From: Trichoplax sp. H2
Lineage: Eukaryota; Placozoa; Uniplacotomia; Trichoplacea
Assembly: GCA_003344405.1 (NCBI GenBank)
Contig: NOWV01000030.1
Span: 186,001-250,000, forward strand
DNA length: 64,000 nucleotides
Direction of reading: 5' to 3'
In this document: piece after piece, positions 13,604 to 27,600 of the stretch
Layout of the letters: the number at the start of each line of letters is the position of its first letter
Position numbering within the stretch: position 1 is the first letter of the stretch
Program-made: the position numbers and the translations under genes
Notes under the pieces: generated by a model
Database searches by the model: none
The model's input: the letters and a program-made list of their open reading frames with translations, nothing else
What the model was told of the DNA's origin: nothing

Positions 13604-13609
13604 TTTATT
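13604..13609 (-). promoter_or_regulatory. Candidate polyadenylation signal of the CLC gene
   Basis: AATAAA on the minus strand lies about 82 bases beyond the chloride channel stop codon at 13691. Spacing and strand fit, although chance occurrence is possible. Confidence 0.45.
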
Positions 13610-13690
13610 TACAAAGTATACATCGTACAATGGCGTTTACTATACTAGTCTAACGCATAATATAAATTTGAACTATATCAGGATAGAAAC

Positions 13691-16600
13691 TTATTGATTT
13701 TCTGATTCCGATCCGGTAAAACTATTCCTGTTTCTATTTGGCATGCGATAGTAAACTGATGAGGTTTCTCTCATAATTTTCCTGCCTTCGATTGCCAGTT
13801 GTAGCTAAGTATTGGCAAAATAAGTAGAAAAGTTAATATTAGATTTAATCTATCTTCCTTGATCAGTTATCTTTCTACGAATTACTAAAACAGCATTAGC
13901 CTAACCTCTTTCAAGGCAACAACACCAACCAATTTACCAATTGTAGTTACGTATGCGTGCGATAGCCCAAGGATTGAAAATAACGAATGTGTCTATAAAA
14001 TCATACGCCATTAGTTATTAAGTAAAATAAGATAGTAAGGCCCTATCCATATCCTCATCTATTCATCATAAACCTTTTAATAATTACCTTATGGAGTGAT
14101 GTTCTTTCGACTAACTGAAATGGGGCAGGATCGATATGACATTCACTAAAATCTATAGTTTCCTGCAGTTTTTCTTTATACAATTCGTGATCCTATAACA
14201 GTAATTTAAATTTAGAGTTGGAAATTATTACAGATAGTTCATGTCAACGAAATGGTTAATTATTTATATGCTATTTCTGGTAGAACACTAACCGTGGGAG
14301 TTAAATTGAATCCAGTTTCGTTTTCTTCTAAGAGTTGCTATAACACGATTATACATAAAGATAAATTAGAAAGGGTCATGGCTACAATTATAATGACTTT
14401 TTATGTAATTCTTTAATAAATTCAAAATAACCTCTTGATCTTGAGATTGTGATCGAGAAATGCCTTGAAACAAATTTTGTAACGATGCTGGTACTATTGT
14501 AAATTCCAATATAAAACAACAGGAAGGTATTTTAAATTTCTTAATATTATAGGTGGAAAACCATTTTCGTAATTACAATCTTCTTACACAAATTGCTGCG
14601 TGAGGATTTGGATGACATGCGACGCAAAGTTTTGCTTACGGATGAAGAAATCTAATAAGTAAAGTTTTAGCAATTACCGATAGGAAACATACTCAGTAAT
14701 GACGGAAAAGAATCCAACATTATTTTTAACCAGTATTCTGCATTACCTCAACACTTGTTGATTGTGCTTGTGAGCTATCGTCGGAGATACCATTTCTAGG
14801 TTAATTAAGAGACAAATAATATCATTATAAAAATTACGTTTCCTTAGACGCTTAGTCCACCATTTGGACTTACTCTGCTCCATCTTTATGGTTGTCTTCA
14901 TTTTCATCATTAACAGTTGATTCTAGCTGATCGCGTTTAGGTTCTGTTGTCGGCTGTGACGTAGATACTTCTTGGGCGACTTTGTTGATATACCTTGCTA
15001 GTAGGCCTTCTAGTTGCTTACGTTGCAATGATCCAAGCAAGACCATTGAATCTGCATATGTATTATAAACTATTACTTTCAATCTATCATCATGTTCAAT
15101 TAATCTACAGCGGTAGACTATAGATTGCAAAGTATACTCCTTTCAACATAAATAGTACTGTAGTGTTTACCAGCTGACTCTACCAGAGGAAACGATTTTA
15201 ACTTTGTGGTTTCTAGTAGCTTGTCCAGATCTTCGTAAGATGATTTATATGATAGATACTTTATATCTGTTCGCATTATATCGGAGACGTAAATATCGTA
15301 AGCCCTGCCATATAATGAAAATAGATTAACCAATTTATTGAATACTCTAACATCAACTTCATGATGCCTACTTGTCCTCATAAATTTCTGGTAAATAAGG
15401 GAGTTTCTTAATTTGTATTATACTGTCATAAAACGAAGGTTGCAATTTTGTAGCAATGGCATTCGAAATTAACACTGCAACCTAAAATAAGGCAGAGAAT
15501 GATGCATTTAGTATCTATTATAAGCTTAAAATATTAAAAAATTATAAAAATATGAATATTATTACGTTGTATGGTACCTACCATGACGGGAATAATATGA
15601 ACGATTTGACCTGTGTTTTCGAAAGCATTACAAGGAGCAATTATATAAATGAAATCGTAAAATGTTTGTATGTTAAAGACATAAATTTCCTTTTGGCGAA
15701 CCTGTTAATTCAAAAACGATTACAGAAACAGAAATTGTATGGGTAACGCTACCCGCCAATGCCGCAGCACCAATAACTGCATATCCTCCAGGAACGATCG
15801 GTGAAAATAACCCGTCGCCGCTACGAATACCTAATGGAAACCACGCCGCCATTGCTTCTCCAATTAATCTTCCAAATGCAGCCCCTACCGTTTGCAATAC
15901 CACAGTATTAGTAGAGTGTTGACTTGCAACACATGTATTTTAACATACCTATTATGAAAACGGGTAAAACAACTCCACAAGGTATTGGCAAGGCAACACT
16001 TGCAGCCGTCCAGAAGAACTGTAAAATAAAGAAATTTCTTATCATTTAGTAGTCGCTTTGATAAATAATTGAATACCCGGGTAAAAATCATTCTGTTATA
16101 CCTGAAAGATGATGAAAAGTAACAAGCTAACGTAAATGTTAGGATGATCCCAATGATCTAATATCTTTTGAGCTTTAATGTTATCAGCATGACCCCTATA
16201 CCAAGTCGCGTTAGAAAATAACTCATCTATAGCTTCTTTAGGAGTGACCTGAATTTAAAGACATCAATTACAGATGGGAAGCACTATATGATACGAGTAT
16301 AAATTGAACTATCTATTAGATCCACTTACAATAGATGCCATATAACGTCCAAGTCCCAAAGGAAATGTTAACGAAAAATAGATAAAACAGATGATAGCAG
16401 GATAGAGAAATATGCTGAAAGCAACAAATTAAATAAGAGTATTTGTAAGAACATTGCAGAAAGTATCAAACAAGTTAGGATCAATATGAGGCAATTTCAA
16501 GGAAATGTAAGTACCTTTTGCGAAAAAATTTAGACACGACATTTTTTCGATACTTTCGTCGAAGTTCAATTAATTTTCGATGTAAATATACAAAAAGTGC

Positions 16601-18938
16601 TCCACTAAATCCGCTGACAATTCTATAATAAGCAAACGAAAATACAGTAAGCTAGCAATAGAAATACTTTTGACACGATAGATCTTAAAGATTTTTCAAG
16701 TTTAAGATAGTAGTATGATACCCAATAAAGATAAATGCGAGCATTTCCGTCATATCAAAAGGAAAGTCAACACGGAAATGGGTGCTAAATAGCGCAGTAA
16801 TAGTTTCTATTAAGAGAAGAAAAAAAAGATAGATTATTAACAAAAGTAAGTTGCCATAAAATAGAATTACATAACCAATCCCATTTCGTTTTATCTATCA
16901 GTTATGTGATGAAAGTTAGACTTGAGACTATATGTAAGGTAATCATCTTCAAATATACTAACGTTCTTCACGATCCCAAACTGATAAAAGACGAAATACG
17001 AAAGCGCCGCAAACTGCTGAAAAAAATCCCCTCCAGTAATTTCTTACAGCAAAATGGGTTGATGTTACTTCAATACTGAATAAGACGCCTATAAATAAAG
17101 TTGACCAGGATCAAAACGTTATGATACATATAACTTTACTATGAATAGTACTTAAGATCATTTCAAAAGATAGTCTAACTAAATGAGTTTATTCTGAATA
17201 TTAAAAGAGAGGATAAGTACCTCCTATAGGTGCTGCAAAGTTGGATGATACACCTACAGCGCATGCTGCTGCAAGCAAATCCATGTTGTGCGATTCATTC
17301 TAGGGTCATGAGAAAGGTATCAGGTTACGACAAGAACTGAAAGTTGTAGTACCACTTGATGAAGATAATATTTTATCAATAGTATTGTAATTAATGTATG
17401 AGAGTAAAGCTAAATATTACCTTGTACAATCCTCGAAATACTCCCAATATACGATTCATGATAGATGCGACAATACTAGCTATGTGTACGAAAGGGCCCT
17501 GGCCATAATTATATGTTTAATTCAATTTTTTAGTGATATACAAAACAATACAACAATAGTATCGTACTACGTAGGTTTTATAGCTACTCTACCATGGAAT
17601 ATTAAATCTATTAGGATAGCTCAAGCCTGTAATTTTACCTCCTTGCCTATTGGCATACCACTGCCAGCTGCAGCTATTAAACCAACCTAATCAATAAGCA
17701 TGTTATAATGTTAAGCAAGTTTTTAAAATACGGTTACTTAAAATGGTATTTCCCTTACTGGATTAAGCAGTATAGTAAGCCAGTGCATAATTTTTAGAGC
17801 TATCGGTATTTAAACGATTATTTAATTGAGCTTAACTTACAGATTTAGCAATTAATGCTCTAAAAGAAAGATAATGATGGAGAGAGTAACCACGCATAAT
17901 TGTTTTCATTTCTGGGATTCCCGATCCTAATTAAAGCCAACGAAATATACAGTAAAAATAAAGCAAGAAAACACGTTCATAGAGTATGTATAGATCTAAC
18001 TAGCATGCCTACGCTATCACATAGGAAAATTTATATATTATATTATATATGTTTACGGCTGTAATTTACCGATAGCATGTATGGAACATAATTTGACAAA
18101 TCCAACGCTAAATAATAGGAAAATCATAGGTAGAAATACCCAAGCCAGATATTGCAAGAAACCACTATGTTTCGCAGATTGATAAGCTAAAATATGAGCT
18201 ATATTTGCATAAGAAAAATAGAGAGAATAAAATATAATAATCATTATAAGTAAAGTGATCAAATTGGAGTAAGTACAGATGTAATTTACCAGCTAACAGA
18301 TAACTAGAATATCAATTCAAACTAGCTATCATTAAAAAGTAAGACAATACAAATCTAGCAGCAGCTAGCTCTTACCATGTTGAATTTGTGTGATACAATA
18401 GTCTATAAGAAAACTTAATAATGCCATGATGATTCCAAGTACTAACAAATAAATCCAATCTAATCCGATATATTCGAAGATTAATTTATGAATCCAAGCA
18501 GGGCACTCTAGATGAATAATCCATTGTAAGAATAGATTAGCCTCATATAAAAATTGCTAGAACAGATCTTAGCCTCAAAGTATAGATGTTATCGGCGTAT
18601 TTTCAGTATATGATACAGTATACGAGAAATGTACGAATTTTAAATACTGAAAGAGTACTATTACGTTTATCATATTATCCAGTTGCAACGATACTAGTAA
18701 AGTATAATAACGTGTGTAATTGCTAAACCATAATTATCTAATACGCGTATATATAAGGCATGCTGTAGTTTAATATTTATTACTTACTAGAACAATTATC
18801 ACGGCTATAACGTGAAATTGGAGTAGTTTGGATATGAATTTCTCCATCGTCGTCATTGTCGTCTGTACGATTTCTGTGTAACTGATTGGTTTGTTCACGA
18901 GCAAAGGCTTGTAATTCATTGGTAAATCGCCCATATAC
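13691..18938 (-). CDS. CLCN2: ClC-2-type voltage-gated chloride channel (5' end missing)
   Basis: Plasma-membrane CLC chloride channel. Exons in transcript order: 18788-18938, 18376-18507, 18070-18198, 17841-17926, 17639-17686, 17421-17498, 17221-17299, 16963-17088, 16722-16806, 16515-16622, 16330-16414, 16102-16248, 15949-16018, 15702-15884, 15582-15610, 15372-15481, 15171-15304, 14874-15051, 14432-14493, 14293-14327, 14088-14192, 13906-13992, 13691-13804. They join in phase to 786 residues. All three CLC signatures are present: GSGIPEMK (about 138), GKEGPFVHI with the gating glutamate (about 182) and [10 protein letters not shown], plus the ELTGQ helix. Two CBS domains follow; the linker [16 protein letters not shown] and [15 protein letters not shown] in CBS2 match the ClC-1/ClC-2 branch. 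The first exon found begins at [14 protein letters not shown], equivalent to residue 2 or 3 of ClC-2, so only a very short initial coding exon is missing. An in-frame TAG just before it shows it starts at a splice site. The 29-bp and 35-bp microexons are notable. Orthology within the ClC-1/2/K branch is not resolved. Confidence 0.93.
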
Positions 18939-19029
18939 CTAATAATATTTTAAACACGCAGGAATAGGGAAAATTTAAATAGGCATTTCATTCGGAAAAA
19001 TCAGATATCAATATCCTTATGCTCCTACA

Positions 19030-19405
19030 AGAATGACAACAAATTTTCTCGAATTCTCTCAACATAAAGTAATTTATCGTCATTGATGTCAACTTTCATT
19101 TATTGCTATAGTTTCATTATGACGGCTCTTGTAGAATTCGTTCAAAATGAAGTAGTTCTTCGTCATCGATGAGTACTTATACTTATTGGTACAGCTTATT
19201 TTATGACAGTTCTTCTTGAACTTTTTAGAATAAAATAATTTTTCGTCATCGATGTCAACTTGTAACTTATTGCTATAGTTTAATTATGACAGCTATTGTA
19301 AATTCTTTCAAAATAAAGTCATTTTTCGTTACCGATGTCTACTTTTTACTCATGACTACAGCTTAATTTACGACGGCTCCTTGAAATTTTTCGTCATGGA
19401 TGTGT
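19030..19405. repeat. 83-bp tandem repeat, about 4.5 copies
   Basis: The anchor CGTCATCGATG, with variants, occurs at 19078, 19161, 19244 and 19327, exactly 83 bp apart, and again at 19392 after a shortened unit. Each unit also carries TTATTGCTATAG-like and TTATGACGGCT-like segments. Copies have diverged by substitution, so this is an old array. It lies just upstream of the first chloride channel exon found, where that gene's missing start exon and promoter are expected. Confidence 0.88.
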
Positions 19406-22259
19406 TTTTTGACTCATTACTGTACCATCCTTACAGCCTGTTTGGCAATTATTTACATTACAGTTTTTAATTAGTGTATTGGTTTATAGTTGTTGTTGGA
19501 TCATGAGTTGATAAATCGGATGATCATGGGCTTTATAGGAAGAGGATGCAAGATTACGATAGTTTTCATCTACGCCTACGATGAATTGACTTCAAGTTAA
19601 TTATCGCCTTGATCTATCATCATCGTCGTAGAGTAATACATATTACACAATAGTGTATGATCATGGTCGAGATAGATTATATCATATTATTGAGGAGCAC
19701 TAAAAGTTCGTAGTAAAGCGAAAGACCGCCATCAAGGTTAACTGTACTGTCAACTATTTCAAGCTATACCCAAAAATGGCTTCTATCCGTCATCAATTGT
19801 GCTGGCAACAAGACGTAAAGTAAACCAAGTGAAAACAGCCAAAATCAAACAACGGCCATTCAAGCTCTACTATACAATTTCCATACGGCCCTAAGGATAT
19901 CCATTATTCATCCATGGCAAGAGAACAATCATCAAAATCATTATTTACTTGAATATTAAATTCTGTCATCTAATGGAAGACATTCCTTGTCATGGCTATT
20001 GTATGCATTACCAAATACATGTCGTGTGTATTCGTTTGAATCCTTTCAAGGGGATAAAATGCCAATAAAACAGCGACAGAGCAACTAATTTGGAAGTGAT
20101 CATTTGTCATGTAGGAAGAGATGCCAACAATATCTGTCTCTTCCTTTAATTAAAGACAACATGAAGATTGGTTCATACTGAGTTGACTCATAGTTACTTA
20201 GCAAGACGAGTAGATCAATCATTGTTTAACGCCGAGGAGTAAAAGTTTATCATGGAATAATTAATTCACAACGAGCTGTGCATGATTGTAAGTACGTATT
20301 CATTCTTATTTCAATAAGTAAGTTAATTAAATGGAGACGATCAGAAGAATTGGATAAAGACGTTCAGCTTAGCTTACACCAACATCAATTCACGACAGTT
20401 ATTAATAATAACAACAAGGCACATAATAACTATTATTTACCAATTAATGCATCCCTATTCTAAATCATAACAAATTAATATACGTAGTATAAAATGCTAC
20501 ACGAGTCTCTAAGTTTATCAGGATATCTTATGTTAAGCAGATGATATTATTTCCACCAGGATGGCGGAAAAGGGAAGATTTTCACGTTGATACAGGCTAG
20601 TCTAGTTTAAGACGTATGAGAAATTTCAGCCCTTGTACCACGTAGTTATATCAGGATTAGTTTGGGTAAGATTGTGAGTCGTCTCTGAATGTAAAAAGAA
20701 TCTAGACAATTTAGCAGTTATGATAACATGAAGGTTATTCAACCGATGAAGATCTACGCGTATCTTGACACTATACTAACATCCTAATCGAAGGAAAACA
20801 AAGTCGACTACTCATGGGCTTGCAAGGGCTACTTAGAGTAAAGATTAGATGTGGTCGATCTCAAGCTTGGAGATTTTCTAGCTCAACTCATTATCTCCAC
20901 CTAGCAGTTAAGATAATACGAAAGTTCTGTACGGTTGATGGAGATCAATGTTAATAGCGTGGAAGGAAAATAAACGCTGACGGAACTAGAGGATTCGAGT
21001 AAATGCTGGATGCAGTCGAGCTAGAATCCCAAAATAACCCGGAATCAGTTCAATCTAAATGAATTTTAATCTTGTATCTTTGAGTATTACCGATTGATTT
21101 GAAAACGATAATACTGTACTTTAGAAACTGGCTATTTTAATTCCAAATGTTATCCATCATCTATTCTATCTATAGCAAGACTTTAGGTAGTAAATGATGA
21201 CTTCACATTGGATTTCATCTCTTCCTTCCGTGATGGTGGGACGAGTTATCTCGGGCTGGCACCGATACCAACTGTTTACCATCAGCAAGCTGTATCTCTA
21301 TGGTATGCACTGGTTTTACGGCTTTACAAACAGGATTACAGATACAACAAATGCATTAATGTTATAACAATCTAGACTATGCCGTAGTGGCATTACTTTA
21401 GCTGGAATGCTATAAGAAAATAACATTGATCAAGTAAACATGTTGTGGAAAAGACGATCGCTCTAGAAAGCGTTGATAGCAAAGATACGATGGGATTGTT
21501 TACGCTTATGATCCGCTCCCCTTTTCAACATTCAAGCTCGATTTGGTGATTGATCATGACTGAACTACTCTCCACTCAATACAACTGTAATGATCGCTAA
21601 TACTGTAAATCATCAAGATTGGGATATTTTAAAGTACTTTATTTCAACTCTTATAGTGATGGAAAGTCGAAGGCCACTAGAGGATGAAAATCAACCCGAT
21701 TAATCAATCTATCCATCAATCCATTGGACATGATTACATACCAATGTTTGCTCATAGTTGTATCCCTCTTCTTGCGTTGCCATTCCAGATAGGATGATTA
21801 AGGATAGATCATGGATCGATGATGGCTAGAATAGAGGAAATCAGTGGATAAGAGCAATAAAATGGATCAAAATTGCCAATGGATGACTAATTAGCAGGAC
21901 TGGTTCTATCCTGCCTCGAAAAAAATGACGACGACTATGCCAGAGCTACAGTATAAAACTTCTCTGAGATGGTTGCCGTACTGTAAACTGCTGTGCAGAT
22001 ATATTGTCATGTATGTATATCCATTTTATTCTATAGTGATAGTGGGTACACGATACCTATATCAGACTGGAGCTTTGGTTGACCACTTATTTTGCACATG
22101 ATTGTCTCCCGTCACCGCAATGGTACTGTACACTGTACAGCACAGTGCTCAAATCGCCAACCAGTATTGCATACTGTAGAGGTTGACTGTAGCATTCAAT
22201 AGCGCTTACGCATAGAAATTATAGTGTAAAAACTGGCTCTATGGAGTAGCATGTTTAGT
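19406..22259. other. Intergenic DNA, no gene recognised
   Basis: This lies between the 83-bp and ~208-bp tandem arrays. No open frame longer than about 61 codons with coding character was seen and no family motif was recognised. A weak two-copy repeat lies at about 20712-21060. The missing first exon of the chloride channel could be here or just downstream of it, but I could not identify it. Confidence 0.55.
20712..21060. repeat. Possible degenerate ~190-bp direct repeat
   Basis: Two blocks begin with TAGCAGTTA-GATAA at 20712 and 20902. They share further short matches in the same order, including GATG-AGATC and GGAAGGAAAA. Similarity is patchy, so this may be an old duplication or chance. 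Confidence 0.4.
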
Positions 22260-23360
22260 ATCGCTTGGCCAGCAAATGAAAGCAAGATTCTGAATTACAG
22301 ATGCTTTAACTTAATATGTAGCAGTTGCCTTCTGCAGGATTAATCGTTGCGCGGCTCAGATCGATTTGTTTTCTCCTTCTAATCTACAGTAAGGTAGTCC
22401 ATAAAGAGGAAATATAGGTGATTGAGCAGCTCCTTTTTAACTAGCATCCTATCGTAAACAAAAGTGCGATTCCGATTCTGTTAGAGTCTGAAACACAGAT
22501 GCTTAAACTAAAATCTGCAGTACGTAGCTGTCTTCGGCAGGATTAATCGTGACACTATTCAGATCAATTGATTTCCTCGATCGAATCTACATTAAGGTAA
22601 TTAATAAAAGAGGGAAAGACTGATATTTGAGCAGTCCCTATTTAACTAACGTCCTATCGCTTGGTCTTCGAATAAAAGTACAACATTCTAATTCTATTTG
22701 ACTCTGGATTGCAGATGCTTTAGCTGAATATGCAGTAGCTTTCTTCTACAGGATTAATCGTGACACTACTCAGATCAATTAATTTCCTTCATCGAATCTA
22801 CATCAAGGTAATCAATAAAAGAAGGAAAGACTGATGTTTGAGCAGCCCCTTTTTAACTAGCATCCTATCGCTTGCTCTTCGAACAAAAGTGCACAACATT
22901 CTAATTCTATTTGAATCTGGATTGCAGGTTCTTTGGCTGAATATGCAGTAGCTGTCTTCTACAGGATTAATCATTGCGCGATTCAAATTAGTTTGCCTTC
23001 TCCTGCTAATCTACAGTAAGATAGCTAATAAAGAGGAAAAGATGGTGATTGAGCTACTTGAGCAGCTCCTTTTTTAAAGAGCATCTTATCGCAAACGAAT
23101 GTGCGATTCCGATTCTATTTCAACCTGAATTACAGATGCTTTAACTAAATGTGTAGTAGCTGTCTCCTGCAGGATTAATAATGAAATTAACTATTGCGCT
23201 ACTCAGATCAATTTGTTTCTTCCTTCTAATCTAAACTAAGGTAGTCAATAGAGAGGAAAAGATAGATGGTTGAGCAACTCCTTTTAACTATTAAAGTATC
23301 CTGTGATGGATTCCTATCGCTAGGTCTCCGAACGAAAATGCGATTCTGATTCTATTTATT
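22260..23360. repeat. ~208-bp tandem repeat, five copies
   Basis: The anchor CAGGATTAAT recurs at 22335, 22538, 22749, 22962 and 23169, giving spacings of 203, 211, 213 and 207 bp. Each unit runs through the same series of segments: ACAGATGCTTTAACT-like, the anchor, CAGATCAATTGATTTCCT-like, GAGGAAAGA, GAGCAGCTCC-TTTTTAACTA, CATCCTATCGCTT and AAAAGTGCGATTC-GATTCTATTT. Copies differ by substitutions and short indels. No conserved reading frame runs across all units, so it looks like a small satellite block rather than a gene. Confidence 0.92.
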
Positions 23361-24609
23361 ATTAGTCTATTAAGATCGAATAATGGTAGATTCAACGATA
23401 GCACGGTTGCCTCTGAACCATGTAAAGATAGGCAACAAATACAATGCGATCGTAAATTAATTTCCAGAGCAAAATACTGGCCAAATACGAGTATAGCATT
23501 ATTAAGTACCAACGAATATCTTGTCTTCTTTGGCCTATCTTCAAGTATTGATCACTTCATATTAAAGCTTAAATTTATATATGCTGTACACCGTGTAAAT
23601 ACGCGTACGTATACCGATTCATAAATTACAATCTCCTTCCGTGCATGGATAGATGCCTCTGTAACATCATCCCTCTTTATTGATACGGTAATAGATCAAC
23701 AATCTAATCAATCAATGATGATTATAATGATAGTAATAATTATTAATTGAACATACATGACCGCTATAACTTAAATGCCTTTTGACATACGCGTAGATGC
23801 ACTCATTAATCCAATTATAATAATTATTAATATCCGTATACTACAAAAACGATACGTATTTCTGTAACGGTAAATAATTAATTAACCAAATAGGACTTGA
23901 CTTTTCTAACAATGAGGTCAATCAATAATATATTTAATAAACATAAATTGAGTAATTTGCTGAAACTAGAAGTTCCATTAGTAAATAATTTAGAGTTAAG
24001 ATAGACACTTTCTCTTAGGTAACAACGTAACTTAATTAAGGTATATTCAAAAAAGGCTTATGAATTCAAATGGTTACATCATTACCATGCAAATTCAATA
24101 ATGAATTGCAATTAATTCAATGAAGTGAGCGTTAATTGACGTCAAAAATCTATCATCAGTCGCATAACGCTATCATTCTATTTAGATATCCTAATCCATC
24201 TGACAAGGAAAATAACTTGTCTTAAATAGATAATTCGATTCAACGCCTTGTTATCCGTTACATAGGAGCATTTACAATTATTAGTTGAAAAGATTACAAA
24301 TTTTGCTGTTTGAATATAGATATACGATATATTGGATATTTACATTAGAGCATTATTCCTGCTCAAAATAACTTAAAACTATATTATAATTATTATATAA
24401 TTATCTGTTTTCCATCATATCATCTTACTGCATGGAAAGGTAAATGTGATATCATAAATTGGTTGACGGCATTTTAGCTGAACCTCAAGTTGCTAAATGA
24501 TCGTTAATCCCTAAATATTGTAATAACGAAAAAAGTATTTCATAAGAACAAAATTTACTGATACAGCATCGTATAGCATGACATTGCTATTTTATCATAA
24601 AAAACTCAA
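23361..24609. other. Intergenic DNA downstream of the EMI/EGF gene
   Basis: This is A+T-rich sequence between the satellite block and the stop codon of the MEGF6-like gene. It should include that gene's 3' untranslated region. No AATAAA was identified close to the stop on the minus strand and no other gene was recognised. Confidence 0.55.
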
Positions 24610-27600
24610 CTAACGTTTGTCCAATGTCGAACATGTTGGGCCGGTAAAGCCATTCTTGCAGTCACAACTTCCATTTATAGGATCGCAAGTGCCACCATTA
24701 TGGCAACTACATGTTAGCCGACAATTACTACCATAACGATTAAGTGGACAATCTGACAGAAAATGGTGTTTATTGCATCGTTAGTAATCCTAAAATTTTG
24801 GGCCAAATACTTTATTATGAAAATACAACATAAATTATGTCACTAAAATTAAACTCATATAAATGGTATCAACAGCAAATTTACTTGAGACAAACATACG
24901 AAAATTACCGTCTTCACAATTTAGGCCCGTTTTTCCAGGTGGGCATTTGCATCTGCCATCTGAATCACATCCAACAGTCGAATTGCAAGGACATGTCAAC
25001 ATGCAGTTAGGACCATATTTGCCGAGAGGACAAGCTAAAGCAATCACATAAAACAGTATGAATACACACATTACGGATTGCAGAGTTCCTTGCTGAGATA
25101 ATTAAAATGGATATATCGTTATGGTAAGATTGTCATCAAATTTTTGTACGTTTATCACAGAATGGTCCCATCCAACCAGGTAGACACCTTTTGCATGCAC
25201 CAGTTTGAGGATTACACCCTTCTGAATGTTTGCATGGGCAAGGAATCGAACATCGGTACCCCCAAAATCCACTACTACAAGCTGCCAACAAAAATCTTAA
25301 TTTAGCGTTGAGTTGTACTTTTACCTACTTTTATCAATTTTGAACTTATAGTGTAATCAGCCTATCATCTCTTAGCTTGATAACCCTATACTAATAAATT
25401 CTCAAATTCAGATATAAAGTTACCCTTTTCACATTGTGCCCCATAATATCCAGGAGGGCATAAACATGATCCTATTCTGCTAACACATAATCCACCATTC
25501 TGACATGTACAGTTGTATATACAATTTGGACCATACTTTCCTGGAGGACATTCTAATAATACAGAATATGGATACAGCATTTAATTATCAACATAATTTT
25601 CCCCATAATCTCTCGTCTATATACTACCAAATTTTTAGTTACCTTTTTCGCATCGCTTGCCGGTACGTCCAAGGGGACATTTACATGATCCATCAATAGA
25701 ATTACAAATAGCACTAGAATCGCATGTACAAAGCTTAGAACAACGTGGCCCGTATCTTCCACCACTACATTCTTTATTTATCAAAAGGCAAAATTATAGA
25801 TAAAATTAAAATTATTATCAAGATATGATTAATTAAAATAAATAAATAGTGGAAAAATTTGGATCATATAGCCTACTTCGATTGCATGATTGGCCCATGT
25901 ATCCTGGCTTACACAGACATTTGCCATCTTCACTACAATGTCCACCTGTACCACATACACAAGTTGATCGGCAATCGACTCCATACGTACCCGAAGGACA
26001 TGCTATCAATTCATTTTATTAATATTTAGTAATTAAACGGAGTCATAGAAAAACAATCTGGCCTCCAGTTGCTTTACATAAAAAATTGTCATCTTTCTAA
26101 ATAATTAAATTCTATCAGAAGCAATAATACTTACCCTGATTACATGTTGCACCGGTCCAACCTCCTTTGCATCTACATTTTCCGGTTACTATATCGCAAC
26201 TATCACTATTATTACAGTGGCACTTATAATGACAATTGCGTCCAAAATATCCAACAGTGCAGCCTAGGTAATTTATCGAATTGATATTTAGATGATATAT
26301 GAAGATATTTTTATATTGTGCTATAGTATTACGTTGCTAATATAATACCACACCCTTTAGGGATTTGTTAGGGTTTTGTTCGATTAAAATTAACAATAAA
26401 TCATACAAAACTTACGATTAATACAATCTCTTCCAAAAGTTCCAGGAGGACAGTTACAACTACCGGTAACTGGATCACATCCTTCTTGGTCTGGACAGTT
26501 ACAAATACTGTTGCAACCCTCTCCAAAGAAACCTCTAGAGCATTTGGACAAGCAATCTCGTCCAAAATATCCGGGTTTGCAGTGGCAATATCCAGAAATG
26601 CTTTTAACACAAGAATAACTATTGAAAGGACACTCACAAATCTGTAAACAACCCTTTCCGTATCTACCAGCAGGGCAAGCTGAAAGTAACATATCCTTTA
26701 GTTATTAAATATATTTTAGCATCATCTTCCGGTATGAATGCATCTTTATTACGATCGTGTTGAGGTTATTTAGCAGAACTTACCAACTTCACAATTTGGA
26801 CCATCAAAGCCTCTTTTGCAGATACATTCACCATTAGTAGGCAAGCACACCGAATTTTTTCCTTTGCACTGACACGAGTGTTGACAATCAGGTCCAAAGC
26901 GTTCGTTTTCACACGCTAATTTATTAAAGTATACTACATTAATACTCGTATTCAAAGCTTTATAAATTATAAAGTATTACCTAATACAATTAAAGAACTG
27001 AGTGACGCTGAGTGCTAAGATTGCTCAGAGCTAATATATTTTTTTCACCTTGATCGCATAACTCGCCATGCCAGCCGGCCGGGCAAATGCAATTTCCTGT
27101 TATTGGATGGCATTGTTTCGGTGAATCACACTTGCATTTAAAGAAGCAATTTGATCCGTAAGTTCCTGCAGGACATACTATCGGAGAGAAATTAAATCAC
27201 ATCCAATCACTTGAAAATTTCTCGATACAAAATTATTAATGAACGATTTTTTAATGATTCAAACTATTACCTTCTCTACAGTCTTTGCCATAGTAACCTG
27301 CTTTACAGATATTGGGTATGCAAACGCCTGTAATGTGATGACAAATACTGTTCTTGTCACAATTACACTTGTGATCACATGCAAAGCCATAAGTTCCACT
27401 AGGGCATTCTAAATATTTTCACCAGAAATAAAGGAGGCATTAAAGTCACTTTCATTACAATATCGCTGGAAAAAACGCTATCAGTGCAACTTTTAAAAGA
27501 TTCGTTCTGCGCTCATACTTCGTTGACAGTATCTTCCGTAGAAGCCATCTCTACATATACAGATACCACTGCGGGTGCAATTAGCAGTGTTGCTTTCGTG

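Noticed and set aside
18939-20700. Search for the first exon of the chloride channel
   Set aside because: Several short ATG-initiated minus-strand stretches exist, but none ends at a phase-0 donor with convincing context, so no start exon was called.
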